DNA of 64,000 nucleotides from Melastoma dodecandrum (taxonomy: Eukaryota > Streptophyta > Magnoliopsida > Myrtales > Melastomataceae). Shown one piece after another: positions 12,114 through 22,912 of the stretch; position 1 is the stretch's first letter; every line of letters begins with the position of its first letter. The stretch is from positions 682,001-746,000 of the forward strand of contig JARUPY010000397.1 in the NCBI GenBank assembly GCA_029817715.1, given 5' to 3'. The notes beneath the pieces are model-generated. The model saw only the letters and a program-made list of their open reading frames with translations. It did no database searches and was not told the origin of the DNA. The position numbers and the translations under genes were made by a program.

Positions 12114-14757
12114 TGATCTTCAAGAAGTCTTTGAATGTCTTGAACTTCTCAGAAGACACCGCCTTTGTAAGAACGTCTGCGGGTTGATCATGGGTGCTGA
12201 TGAACTCTAGAAGAATCTCCTTCTGCGAAACTTCTCATTGAGTGACATTGGTGTAGAAATTGGCTTTGCATTCTCCATACAGAATTTCTTCAATAGATCT
12301 GCTATGTACTTCTCTTGAGAAATGAAAATCTCTCCTTTCTTCTGCTTCACTTGAAGTCCGAGAAAGTACTTCATCAAGCCAAGATCTGTCATCTCAAATT
12401 CTTCCATCATAGCTTCCTTGAACTTCTGCAGCAAGCTTCTGCTGGTGCTAGTGTAGATCAAGTCATCTACATAAAGACATGCTATTAGAAAATCAGGACC
12501 AACCTTCTGTATGTATAACGAAGGTTCTACTGAGCTTCTGGAGAATCCTTTCTTTTGTAGATAGGAATCAATTCTGCAATTCCACGCCCTTGGTGCTTGC
12601 TTCAAACCATATAGAGCCTTATGCAGTCTGTAGACTTTGTCTTCTGTGCCTTTCATCACGAATCCTTGTGGTTGTTCTACGTAGACTTCTTCTTCTAGTA
12701 CTCCATTAAGAAATGCTGACTTGACATCAAGCTGGAATACTTCAAGCTCCTTCTGTGCTGCAATGGCTAGAACAGCACGGATTGTCTCCATCCTTGCTAC
12801 AGGAGCAAAAGTTTCTGTAAAATCAACTCCAGGCTTCTGTGAATAGCCTTTTGCTACGATGCGAGCTTTATGCTTCTGCACACTTCCATATTCATTATAC
12901 TTGGTCTTGTAGACCCACTTTAATCCGACAGCTTCTTTTCCTTCTGGTAGATCGACCAATGACCACGTGTCATTCTTCTCTATAGAAGTCATCTCCTCCT
13001 TCATGGCATTTCTCCATTTTTCTTCTTCTGCTGCCTCCTCAAAGTTCTGTGGCTCAAATGCAGCAAGAGCAAAGTTAGCTTGCTCATAAATTTCAGTGAA
13101 TGATCGATACTTCCTTGGTGGTGTATCTCCAATGGGACCCTTCGCTTTTGGAATGGTTTTAGAGGAACTAGCTTCTGTTGTTCCGATGGGATTCTGTACT
13201 GTAACTTCTGCTACTGCTTCTGTTGTCCTGATAGGATTCTGTACAGATGCTTCTGTTACTGTTTCTGTATACTGGAAAATCTGAGTCATAGAAGACTCTT
13301 CCTGCCATTTCCAATCTGTATGTTCATCAAAGATAACATCTCTTGACAGAATTAACTTGTCAGTATTCGGATTATAAAGACGATATCCCTTCGATTCATC
13401 ACTATATCCGATAAAAATCAACTTCTCACATTTCTCGTCAAACTTTTCTCTTCCTTGAGAAGGTGTAAGTGCATATCCAATACACCCAAATACTTTCAAA
13501 TGATTTACCACGGGCTTCCTTCTGTGCCACGCTTCATATGGTGTCTTGTCCCTAACTGCTTTTGTAGGGGATCTGTTCAAAAGGTAGGCAGATGTGTTAA
13601 CAGCTTCTGCCCAGAACTTGTTGGGTAGACCTTTGCCCTTTAGCATGCTTCTGGCCATCTCCACTATGGTTCTGTTCTTTCTTTCTGCGACTCCATTTTG
13701 CTGAGGAGAATACTGCACAGTTAACTGCCTCTGTATCCCCTTCTGTTGGCAATAGTCCAAGAATGGTCTTGACAGAAACTCTCCTCCGCGATCTGTCCTC
13801 AAGGTCTTAATCCTATATCCACTTTGATTCTCTGCAAGTGCTTTGAACTTCATAAAGGTGGTGAAAGCATCTGATTTCCTCTCAAGAAAATAAATCCAAA
13901 TCATTCTAGTATAGTCATCTACGAACAACAGAAAGTATCTTCTGTTACCGAGAGACGGAGTCTGAGTCGGTCCACAAATATCCGCATGAACCAGCTCGAG
14001 AGGGGCTTGAGCTCTCCATGATGTGTTTGGGAATGGAAGACGATGATGCTTTCCGAAGACACATCCTTCACAGACGTCACCTTCTGCAGCTTGTATAGAA
14101 GGTAGTCCTACCACCATATTCTTCTGCTTTAGTAAAGCTAGACCTTTCCTATTCAAATGTCCATACCTGAGATGCCAAAGATGAGAATCATCTACAGCCT
14201 CATTTTTGAGAACCACATTGCTGCAAGGAGTCATCTTTAACGGGAACAAATTGTTGGACGTCATCTTCACGATCGCAACCTTCTGTCCGTTTCTGTCTGT
14301 TATCTCACATTGACCTTCTGCAAAAACCAACTTGTAGCCATTTTTCATCATCTGTCCCACACTTAGTAGGTTCTGTTCGATTTCTGGAGTGTAGAAGACA
14401 TCGTGCATCCTCTTTTGTTGACCTTCTGCACTGAAAACTGAAACAACACCTTTACCTTCTATCTTTAACTTCTTGCTATCTCCAAGTTCCAAGAGAGAGT
14501 TGTATTTCTCATCAAGCTCCACAAAGTTCTTCTTGATTCCTGTGACATGGTTACTACACCCACTATCGAGGAACCATATCTCATTCATATCTTGCACGGT
14601 GTTAGAGGAAGAAAAGAAAACTTTAGAAGTTTCATCTTCCTTAGAGAAATTTACCAAGCTTCTGTCCTCATGCTTCTATTTATGCTTCTGCTCTTTATCT
14701 TTGTACTAGCAATCACAATTTAAATGAGTTGGGAATTTGTATCTCTTACATCAAAAA
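12114..14757 (-). pseudogene. Copia pol (protease, integrase, RT; RNase H mostly deleted)
   Basis: Long open stretch, about 816 codons down to 12207. In order: aspartic protease motif LDSGCSNHVTG, GAG-pre-integrase HLWHLRYGHLN with the zinc-binding CEGCVFGKHH, integrase core residues in VHADICGP and LRTDRGGEF, and reverse transcriptase with YVDDLIY. Homology stops just after STPMSLNEKF; the frame then runs into a stop. The minus strand from about 12200 to 12120 still encodes an RNase H tail (HDQPADVLTKA) in another frame. This shows an internal deletion of most of RNase H plus a frame change. Pol has no ATG of its own and is in the same frame as gag, as in Copia elements with a single polyprotein. 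Confidence 0.9.
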
Positions 14758-15653
14758 CGGTAATATTTTATTTCATGATTATTTTTTCTGCAGATGTGGC
14801 ATCATGCTTCTGCTTCTCCATGGCCGCTTCTGTGCTGACCTTCTGGTCGTTCTTCTGCATAGGCTCTGCCTCTGCCACGAGACCTGCCTCCGCGTCCTCT
14901 GCTGTAGGACCTTCTGTTATTTCCAGAATATTCTTGCTTCTGCTCAGAAACATTCAATTTTGCTTGAAATGCTTGCTCCACGGGGGTTTTGTACTTGCTT
15001 ACCCGTTTCTCATGGGCTTCTAGGGAACCCATCAATTCATAGATGGAAACTTCTGCGAGATCTTTCATCTCTTCAATCATGGTTACCACATGCTCAAACT
15101 TCTGGGGCAAGCTTTTGAGGATTTTCTCCACGACTTTTCGATCCAGAACAACTTCTCCACAACTCTTCAATTGATTGAGGATCTCCACGATCCTTGAGAA
15201 GTAGTCTTTGACGTTTTCTGCGTTTTTCATGGCTAGATTGTCGAAGTCTCTCCAAAGGTTCTGCAGCTTTATAAAAACCTTCTGTGACCTTCTGAACTCC
15301 TTCTTTAGGACCTCCCACGCTTCATTCACCTTCTTCAGGACAAATATCCTTGGGTAGATGATTTGACTCACGGATTGTTGCAGAATCCGCAGAGCCATGG
15401 CATTCTTTATGATGTTCTTCTTTTACGCCTTCTGCTCATCTTTTGTGGGATTGATTACACCTTCTGCAGAAGTGTTGTCACCTTTTGGGAGAGAGTTGTT
15501 GCCTTCTGGAATTTCTTCGTAGCCTTCTTTCACAAGTTTCCAGAGATCTTGCGAAAGGAAAATGGTTTCCATTTGAGAACTCCAATAGTCGAAGTGCTCA
15601 CCGTCGAAGATGGGGATTTGGTTGGGAGAAAAAAGTGAAGAACATGTTGCCAA
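14758..15653 (-). pseudogene. Copia gag, interrupted by in-frame stops
   Basis: Starts at ATG 15653 (MATCSSLFSPNQIPIFDGEH), a typical Copia gag opening. The ATG at 15398 and the pol frame are in the same frame, so the breaks are stop codons and not frameshifts. One stop lies near 15423 after KDEQKA, one near 14802, and more lie near 14700-14760. The UBN2-type gag body (KVNEAWEVLKKEF, NLAMKNAENVKDYFSRIVEI) is intact between them. An RG-rich segment precedes a damaged zinc knuckle (CHICRKNNHEIKYY; the last Cys is Tyr). Confidence 0.88.
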
Positions 15654-15660
15654 TGACCTT

Positions 15661-15680
15661 CTGCGCTCTAATACTAAATT
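15661..15680 (-). promoter_or_regulatory. Primer binding site of the Copia element
   Basis: The sense strand directly after the 5' LTR reads AATTTAGTATTAGAGCGCAG, a slightly decayed match to the TGGTATCAGAGC site used with initiator Met tRNA. Confidence 0.75.
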
Positions 15681-16035
15681 TGTTGGGGGTTATGTGTGTA
15701 GTATTGGATAGGAAGGGAGAAAGTGCTGGCAGAACGTAGGTTCTGTACTGCCGACGACCTTCTGTAGGATAGAGGAAACCTTCTGTAGAGCTTATGCACT
15801 TACAATGAGTGTTTTGGCTACGATTTCTCTTTCTTTAAACTTTCTCTTTTTCTCTTGCTTACAGGAAATGTCTACATGTCCCTTTATATATAGGGAGGAG
15901 TAGGAAAACCAAAAGACAATAGAAACCGACATATTTAATGACAGATTTAATAGCCTGCTTTAATGACCCACTTAAATGACTTTTCCGTTACTAAATTCAA
16001 TACCCATTAATATTGATCATAAATTACCTTCAACA
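15681..16035 (-). repeat. 5' LTR of the Copia element
   Basis: 355 bp, TG...CA, paired with 11741-12098. Differences include small substitutions near 15800-15810 and a short block near 15855-15865. Confidence 0.9.
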
Positions 16036-16040
16036 TCATA

Positions 16041-16674
16041 TACTTGTAAAATTAAATATAATGTTAACCATTTCAATTAAGATTAAAAAAAAAGGATATA
16101 TGACTTTCATGTTGGCCAATTCTTCTAGTTTCGACATAAAATTTATATACATACTTCTATTGGGGTAAAAAAGCCAATAGGAAGTAGAGTAAACTAATTT
16201 ATTTTATCGGCTTCATTTTTAAATCAAACAAAATAGAATTTATCTTTAAACATTCCGTTTGGTTAAGGTAAAACCAAAATATAGATTTGCTTTTAACTTT
16301 GAATAGTTTTATTTGCGACAAAACAAAAAAAAAAACAATTAAAAAAACACTTAATTTATAAACAGTTAATTTGGTTTTCAATTTGGTCGATTTTATAAGG
16401 GGCGCGCCCAGGAACCTCCGGGCGGCGCGCCTAAGGCGCATGGCGCCACTTAACAAACAGACCGTGGTCTGTTTTATGTTGGCGTATTTCCCTCCCGCGG
16501 TTTGTCTATTCCTCCACCCGCCGTTGTCTCCTCCTCCTCCCGCCCGTCGTCCTCTTCCTCGCCAGCCGCTCCTCCTCCTCCTCGCTAACTGGGCCGCCCT
16601 TCCTCCTCCCCGCCTGCCCGTCCAACCGGTCAGTCCTCCTCCTCCCCGCAACCCTTCCTCCTCCTCCTCGCCAG
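16041..16674. other. Intergenic: AT-rich then GC/CT-rich target of the Ty3 insertion
   Basis: AT-rich to about 16390. Then a GC-rich patch of repeated GGCGCGCC and GGCGCC words (16398-16450) resembles the GC-rich transposon ends seen in the SUMO protease intron. Next a CCTCCTCC pyrimidine run continues after the Ty3 element at 22151. No believable coding frame. Confidence 0.5.
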
Positions 16675-17117
16675 TGTTACGAGGGTAACTGCAATGGTGC
16701 CGTTGTGGAGGGAAAGCTGAGGAAGATGTGGGAAGTGAAGCTGGTGTTGATGCTGAAGAAGTGAAGCGTGTTGGTCGTTATGTTGGTTAGGATGAATATT
16801 GGGCTGGGCTTGTTAAGGGTTGGGCTCAATAGCCTGTGTAAGCGGTGGCCCAGGTGGGCAGGTGGGGTAGACAGTTAAAAGAGAGTCGGTTGTGGGGAAA
16901 CAGTTAGGCTGTTATCTGTTTAGGAGGTTGTGCGCCGTAGGCGGTTGACTGTTGGAAGCGAACCTTCTGGCTTGGGCTGTCGGAGGTGAGGCTGGATGTG
17001 GAGAATAGTTGATTGGAATGAGATTGATTGTTCTGTAGATTGTCTGCTGTGTTGGTTAGTCTCTGTTCCTGCATTTTTTTGTGAATATACTGCGGTGCTG
17101 TTGAATTGCGTGAATCA
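16675..17117 (+). repeat. 5' LTR of the Ty3 element
   Basis: 443 bp, TGTTACGAGG...GTGAATCA, offset by exactly 5033 bp from the 3' copy. Confidence 0.95.
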
Positions 17118-17131
17118 AGGGTATCAGAGCA
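17118..17131 (+). promoter_or_regulatory. Primer binding site of the Ty3 element
   Basis: AGGGTATCAGAGCA immediately follows the 5' LTR and matches the initiator Met-tRNA primer site. Confidence 0.85.
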
Positions 17132-17146
17132 TTGATCCTTGCTGTA

Positions 17147-19165
17147 ATGGTTGAGACACGATCGGAAGAGATGCGGAAGGAGCAGGAATCGTTCGGTGTG
17201 GTTGTGAGGAGCTTGGCAGAGCAGATGAAAACTCTTACGTCACAGGTGCAAGAAATACAAGCTCAGACGTCGACGCAATGGGAGGCGATGAAGAAATTCG
17301 TTTGTGGAACGGATAAACCGAAGGATACAGATTCGTCTGTGGCAGAAGGAATAACTCCAGAGTCGAGAATGGAAATTGGTAACGAAGGCAGAATCAGGTA
17401 CTCTAATAGTTTTGTCTTACCTAAGGTCGAATTTCCAGATTTCGATGGAACGAACTTGGAAGACTGGCTATATAAATGCCAGAGGTATTTCGAGCTGGAA
17501 AATATGCCAAATGACAAGAAGGTGCAGTTAGCTTCTCTATATCTGTTTGGAGGCGCCTTGCAATGGCATTACACGTTCATGAGGAATAGGATTGGAGATA
17601 AGGGACTGAGTTGGGAAGATTACGTGATAGCGTTGAACAAAAGGTTCGGGAAGGAAGTGTTTGAGGACCCAATGGGTAAGATGAAAAATTTAAAGCAGGA
17701 GGGAGAGTTCGATAATTTGTACGCATACATGGAGGAGTTTGATATATGTTTGAGGCGAGTTTTGGAGAAATTGGATTTGCCAATGGCCTTTCAGGTCAGC
17801 TTGTTCATCAATGGTCTTAAGGAGGAATACAGGAGTACTTTATGGCTGCTGAAACCCACTGATCTGCTCACTGTACAGACAAATGCTCGTATTATCAGTT
17901 GTGACGTACCTCCAGGGGAGACAGGTACGACTGTCAGCAAGCCCTTCAGATTGGTTAGAAGTGGTCTAGCTGGAACGTCTGGGAAGAGCGGTACATTCGT
18001 GGGAAATAAGGATCGGGAGTCAATTAATTCGAGCAAGGGACCATCTGTTGTAGATAAAGTTGTTGAATCGAGGATTAGTCCTGCGTTTCCGATTGGGGGT
18101 TCTGCATCAGTAGGCAGGAGACGTCTAACCCAGGAAGAAGTGGATGAACGAAGATTGAAGGGGCTGTGTTTTACCTGCAACGAACCCTTTAATAGGAATC
18201 ACAAGTGCTCCAAGAAGCAGTTGTACTCCTTAATCGTTGAACCAATGGAGGATTCTGTTTTGGATGATGAGGTGCAGTTGCCGGAAACGGATAGGACGAG
18301 AGATGGGATAGGTACCAGTATATATGCTCTTAACGGTGAAATAGGAGGGGGTGACACTCGGACCATGCAGGTTCGGGGCAATTATAAGAAGAGGCCATTA
18401 CATATTCTGGTGGATAGCGGCAGCACGCATAATTTTCTGGATTCTAGAATTGTTGGTGGAATAAATGTTGTCATAAAAGCTATTACTCCAGTGACTGTGG
18501 CAGTAGCTGATGGCAGGAGTGTTTTATGTAATCGAATGATTCCACAGCTGACTTGGGCAATTCAAGGGATTGAGTTCCAAGCTGATTTTTACGTGTTGGC
18601 TTTGGGAGGGTGTGAGATGATTTTGGGCGTTGATTGGTTGAGCCAGTTAGGGGATATCACTTGGAATTTTAAACTCTCTACAATGAAGTTTTGGTGGAAA
18701 ACAGAATCTGTTATGCTACAAGGCATTTGTGAACAGAACACTATTGCCCAATTGCACATGGTCGGTGGTGACAGCCTACAGACATTCGAGACTTCGAATA
18801 ATAGTAGTTGGATGGTTTGCTCTGGATTCCATTCTATGCTCTGCTGTGCTGCTGCTGAGATGAGTGAGTCAGAGTGGGTTGAGACCATCCTACGGGATTT
18901 TCAGGACGTTTTTCAGGAACCTGCTGGGCTACCTCCTTTCCGGGGACGCGATCACTCAATTCTGTTGAAAGAGGGTGTTCAAGGGATTAATGTACGGCCA
19001 TATAGGCATTCTGCAGCTCAAAAGGATGTCATTGAGAGGATGGTACAAGAGCTGTTGGATTCGGGGGTGATTAGGGACAGTAAGAGCTCTTTTTCCTCTC
19101 CCATCGTTTTGGTTAAGAAGAGATGGGACATGGAGGATGTGTATCGACTACCGAGAGTTGAATAA
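17147..19165 (+). pseudogene. Ty3 gag-protease and start of RT, up to the frameshift
   Basis: Starts at ATG 17147 (MVETRSEEMRKEQES), the usual opening of chromovirus gag. A coiled-coil-like N-terminus precedes the retrotransposon gag domain (DWLYKCQRYFELE to EEFDICLRRVLEKL). A zinc knuckle (GLCFTCNEPFNRNHKC) and an aspartic protease (LVDSGSTHNFLD) follow. The RT fold begins (VIRDSKSSFSSPIVLVKK), but at about 19115-19125 one base is missing relative to the expected frame, and translation ends out of frame at 19165. The next frame continues RT without further loss, so the break looks recent. Confidence 0.93.
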
Positions 19166-21695
19166 GCAAACGGTGAAGGACAAATATCCCATACCTGTCA
19201 TTGAAGAATTGCTAGATGAGTTGCATGGTGCTTCCATTTTTTCTAAAATTGATCTTCGAGCGGGTTATCATCAGATTCGTATGGACCCCAAAGACATTCA
19301 TAAGACAGCTTTCCGGACACATGATGGGCACTATGAATTTTTGGTTATGCCGTTTGGATTGACAAACGCACCAGCAACTTTTCAAAGCTTAATGAATGCT
19401 ATTTTCAGGCCCTATTTGAGACGGTTCATCTTGGTATTCTTTGATGATATTTTAGTTTACAGCAGTTCACGGGAAGCCCATTTACAGCAGCTACAACTTA
19501 CTTTTTCTTTACTCAGGCAGCATACATTGTTTGCTAAGCGATCCAAATGTGTTTTTGGTTGTCAAAGAGTGGAGTATTTGGGCCACTATATTGATCAGAA
19601 AGGGGTTTCAACGGATCCATCGAAGGTTCGAGCTGTGATGGATTGGCCAACGCCCACTACAATTAAACAGTTGCGGGGTTTCTTGGGGTTAAGTGGCTAT
19701 TATCGGCGCTTTATTCGTGGCTATGGTGTTGTTAGTAGGCCTTTGACTGAGTTGCTGAAGAAAGACAACTTCCAATGGACTGCTGCAGCTTCTGTTGCTT
19801 TCGCTAAGTTGAAGGATTTGCTGGTTTCTACCCCTGTTCTCGCTTTACCAGATTTTTCAGAAGTGTTTGTGCTGGAGACGGATGCATCCGACAATGGCAT
19901 TGGAGCGGTTCTAATGCAGCGAGAGCATCCAATAGCCTTTCTCAGTAAGCAATTGTCAGCGAGACACCAGGCATTATCAGTGTACGAGAAAGAGTTGTAT
20001 TCAATTGTTTTTGCCGTCGGGAAGTGGCAACACTACTTGATTGGTCGACATTTCATCATCAGAACTGACCACAAGAGCCTTAAGTTTCTCTTAGAACAGC
20101 GGCTGCACACAGAAAGCCAATTTCGTTGGCTTTCCAAACTTATGGGCTACGATTATGAGATTTGCTACAAGAAGGGTAGAGACAACGTGGCTGCTGATTC
20201 CCTTTCACGGGTACAAGGATTGGAGTTGTTGGCCTTGACGGTTGCAACTCATTCGCCAACTCTTCTGGATGAGATTAAGGGAACTTGGAAGTCGGACCCT
20301 CAGCTCGCTGCCCTGCTTCCATCGTTGCAGACAGGAACCTTGATTCATAAACATTATCGTTGGCACCAGGGGCTGTTGCAACGCAACTCACGTTTGGTGG
20401 TGGGAAAGGATTTCGCTCTTCGAACAAAGATTATTCAGATTTTTCATGCCACTGCTGTTGGGGGTCATTCGGGTGTGTTGGCTACTGAGAAGCGACTTCG
20501 CAGCTTGTTTTTCTGGAAAGGGTTGGCTGGAGATGTTAAAACTTTCGTGAGGAATTGTGATGTGTGTTCGCGTTGCAAACCTGAGAATGTGGCCTCACCT
20601 GGGTCTTTGCAGCCTTTACCTATTCCTAACGGCGCTTGGATGGAAATTTCGATGGATTTTGTTGAAGGGTTACCTAAATCTCAAGGCAAGGAAGTCATTT
20701 TCGTGGTGGTCGACCGTCTTACCAAGTATGCTCACTTCCTTGCTCTATCTCACCCATTTACAGCTCAAATTGTAGCTCAGGTATTCATGGATAACATCTT
20801 TAAACTCCATGGGTTGCCTCTTACAATCGTGAGCGATCGAGATTCTGTGTTCTTGAGTCAGTTTTGGCAGCAGCTGTTCTCTCTCCAGGGAGTCGAGTTG
20901 CACAGATCGTTGGCTTACCACCCACAAACAGATGGTCAAACCGAAGTTGTGAACCGTTGTTTAGAGACGTATTTGCGGTGTATGACAGGGGATTGTCCTT
21001 CCAAATGGGCTTCTTGGTTATCCCTTGCGGAGTGGTGGTACAATTGCAATTTTCATTCTTCCATACGGATGACACCCTTTGAAGCGTTATATGGGTATTC
21101 TCCCCCGGTCCATCTGCCTTATTTTCCTTCTGGGCAAGTGGTGGCTGCTGTCGACAGTACTTTAAGGGACAGGGAAGCGATGTTACAATTGTTGCGCTTC
21201 CATTTAGCTAGAGCTCAGCATCGAATGAAGCAGCTTGCCGATGTGCATCGGACAGATCGGGAGTTTGCTATAGGAGATCTGGTTTATGTCAAATTACAGC
21301 CATACCGACAACATACTGTGGTTGGCCGCACTAATCAGAAGCTGTCCCCACTGTATTATGGTCCCTACAAGATCCTTGATCGTATTGGGCAGGTTGCTTA
21401 TAAGCTCGAGTTACCTGCTGGATCTATAGTTCATCCAACGTTTCATGTTTCCAAGCTGCGCGCTGCAATTACTGATGTTTCGAGAGTTTCTGCTACCTTG
21501 CCTGCTTTCTGTACTGCTCATTCAAGAGTTCCTGTTGCTATTATGGCCAGGAAGATGGTTAAGAGAGGATCTGTGGCTGCTACTATGGTTTTGGTGCAAT
21601 GGCAGGATGAGGATGTTGGGGATGCGACTTGGGAATTCTTGTTTGATTTGCAGCGGAAGTTTCCTGATTGTACACTTGAGGACAAGTGTTCTTGA
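19137..21695 (+). pseudogene. Ty3 RT, RNase H, integrase and chromodomain-like tail
   Basis: Continuation of the polyprotein in the shifted frame. RT motifs: YRELNKQTVKDKYPIP, LRAGYHQIRM, FGLTNAPATFQ and the catalytic FFDDILVYS. RNase H: LETDASDNGIGAVL and IRTDHKSLKFLL. Integrase: the HHCC zinc site (HSGVLATEKRL ... CDVCSRCK) and a catalytic core with MDFVEGLPKS, VSDRDSVF and the glutamate in HPQTDGQTEV. The tail VLVQWQDEDVGDATWE ... LEDK is chromodomain-like, which places it among plant chromoviruses. It opens without its own functional start, since it depends on the upstream frame. Confidence 0.93.
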
Positions 21696-21705
21696 AGGGG
21701 AGAAA
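21693..21705 (+). promoter_or_regulatory. Polypurine tract of the Ty3 element
   Basis: TGAAGGGGAGAAA just upstream of the 3' LTR. It overlaps the polyprotein stop. Confidence 0.75.
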
Positions 21706-21707
21706 CT

Positions 21708-22150
21708 TGTTACGAGGGTAACTGCAATGGTGCCGTTGTGGAGGGAAAGCTGAGGAAGATGTGGGAAGTGAAGCTGGTGTTGATGCTGAAGAAGTGAAGC
21801 ATGTTGGTCGTTATGTTGGTTAGGATGAATATTGGGCTGGGCTTGTTAAGGGTTGGGCTCAATAGCCTGTGTAAGCGGTGGCCTAGGTGGGCAGGTGGGG
21901 TAGACAGTTAAAAGAGAGTCGGTTGTGGGGAAACAGTTAGGCTGTTATCTGTTTAGGAGGTTGTGCGCCGTAGGCGGTTGACTGTTGGAAGCGAACCTTC
22001 TGGCTTGGGCTGTCGGAGGTGAGGCTGGATGTGGAGAATAGTTGATTGGAATGAGATTGATTGTTCTGTAGATTGTCTGCTGTGTTGGTTAGTCTCTGTT
22101 CCTGCATTTTTTTGTGAATATACTGCGGTGCTGTTGAATTGCGTGAATCA
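21708..22150 (+). repeat. 3' LTR of the Ty3 element
   Basis: 443 bp, identical to the 5' LTR except at two positions. Confidence 0.95.
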
Positions 22151-22912
22151 GCCAGCCGGGACCCCCCTCCTCCTCCGCCCACACTAATGAATGTGTTTTG
22201 CGAAAAATTACGGAGCCTTTGAATTATGCTCAAGAGTGAATATTAACCTTCATGATACGAAGTTTGATTTTGGTTGGTAGTTCCTTAATCTGCTGCTGGG
22301 ATGATTTCGTTTGAATTGTGCTCAAGAGTGGAATTTCCTTAATCTTTGTGTTTGGTAGTTCTCTCTGCTGGGATGATTTCGTTTACTTGTGGGAAGTTTG
22401 ATTTTCTGCTGCTTATTTGCTGGTTATTAATCTGTTGCTTATTACAAATCATATGTATTTACATATTTCCCTTTATTTGCGCCCTTAATCGCTAAGACGC
22501 ACACATATCCCGATTGATGTATTTCGGTTAAAATACCGCGCTCCCAGGTATAGATCCTCTTTTCGGGTGCACCTTTTGCACACCTGGGGTGTACCTTGCG
22601 CCTTAACTACACTGGCCAAATCTTGGCTATTTGGGTTCCCTTCGTTTGAAAACAAAAAATTCAACGGAGAAATTGGCTTGGTTCGTTTAAAACTAATGCA
22701 AACTCTTGATATCATATCGAACAAACTCATAAGAGTTCAAATCCCAAATATTAGACTTGTGACTGCTAAAAGGAAAGGCAAAACAATTTACATCCAAACG
22801 AGTTAAAGATCCGCTTTCATAACAGAAATTCCAAGGCAACAACCTCTCCTTTGAAGCAATTGGTTTTTTGAAGTGAGAGACTGGCATGAGAGCCACTGCT
22901 CACACCCGATTC
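22151..22912. other. Intergenic, with a two-copy imperfect tandem repeat
   Basis: The CCTCC tract interrupted by Ty3 continues here. Bases 22221-22312 and 22313-22384 are imperfect tandem copies (GAATTRTGCTCAAGAGTG ... GCTGGGATGATTTCGTTT). The rest shows no gene. A GTTCAAATCCC at about 22736 resembles a tRNA B box but has no partner A box. Confidence 0.5.

Larger units (their letters stand above)
11741..16035 (-). mobile_element. Copia LTR retrotransposon, defective, with target duplication
   Basis: A 4295-bp element on the minus strand. Its LTRs begin TG and end CA, and the 5-bp duplication TCATA occurs at 11736-11740 and 16036-16040. The order 5' LTR, primer site, gag, protease, integrase, reverse transcriptase, polypurine tract, 3' LTR is the Copia order. 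The LTRs are about 94-95% alike by eye, so insertion is older than that of the neighbouring Ty3 element. Gag carries in-frame stops and most of RNase H is deleted, so it cannot move on its own. The whole element is unusually dense in the hexamer CAGAAG on its sense strand. Confidence 0.93.
16675..22150 (+). mobile_element. Full-length, very young Ty3/gypsy chromovirus
   Basis: A 5476-bp element with 443-bp LTRs, target duplication GCCAG at 16670-16674 and 22151-22155, primer site, gag, protease, RT, RNase H, integrase, a chromodomain-like tail and a polypurine tract. The LTRs differ at only two positions (16767 G / 21800 A; about 16851 C / 21884 T), both transitions. At a commonly assumed 1.3e-8 substitutions per site per year this is under about 0.2 million years. 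A one-base frameshift in early RT breaks the polyprotein. It lies inside a CCTCC-rich tract that is contiguous once the element is removed. Confidence 0.96.

Noticed and set aside
12479..13284. Plus-strand frames inside the Copia element
   Set aside because: Antisense shadows of the pol frame.
20557..21082. Overlapping frames inside the Ty3 integrase region
   Set aside because: Out-of-frame shadows of integrase.
22720..22760. Possible tRNA-derived SINE (B-box-like GTTCAAATCCC)
   Set aside because: No A box at the right distance, no terminal run and no flanking duplication found.
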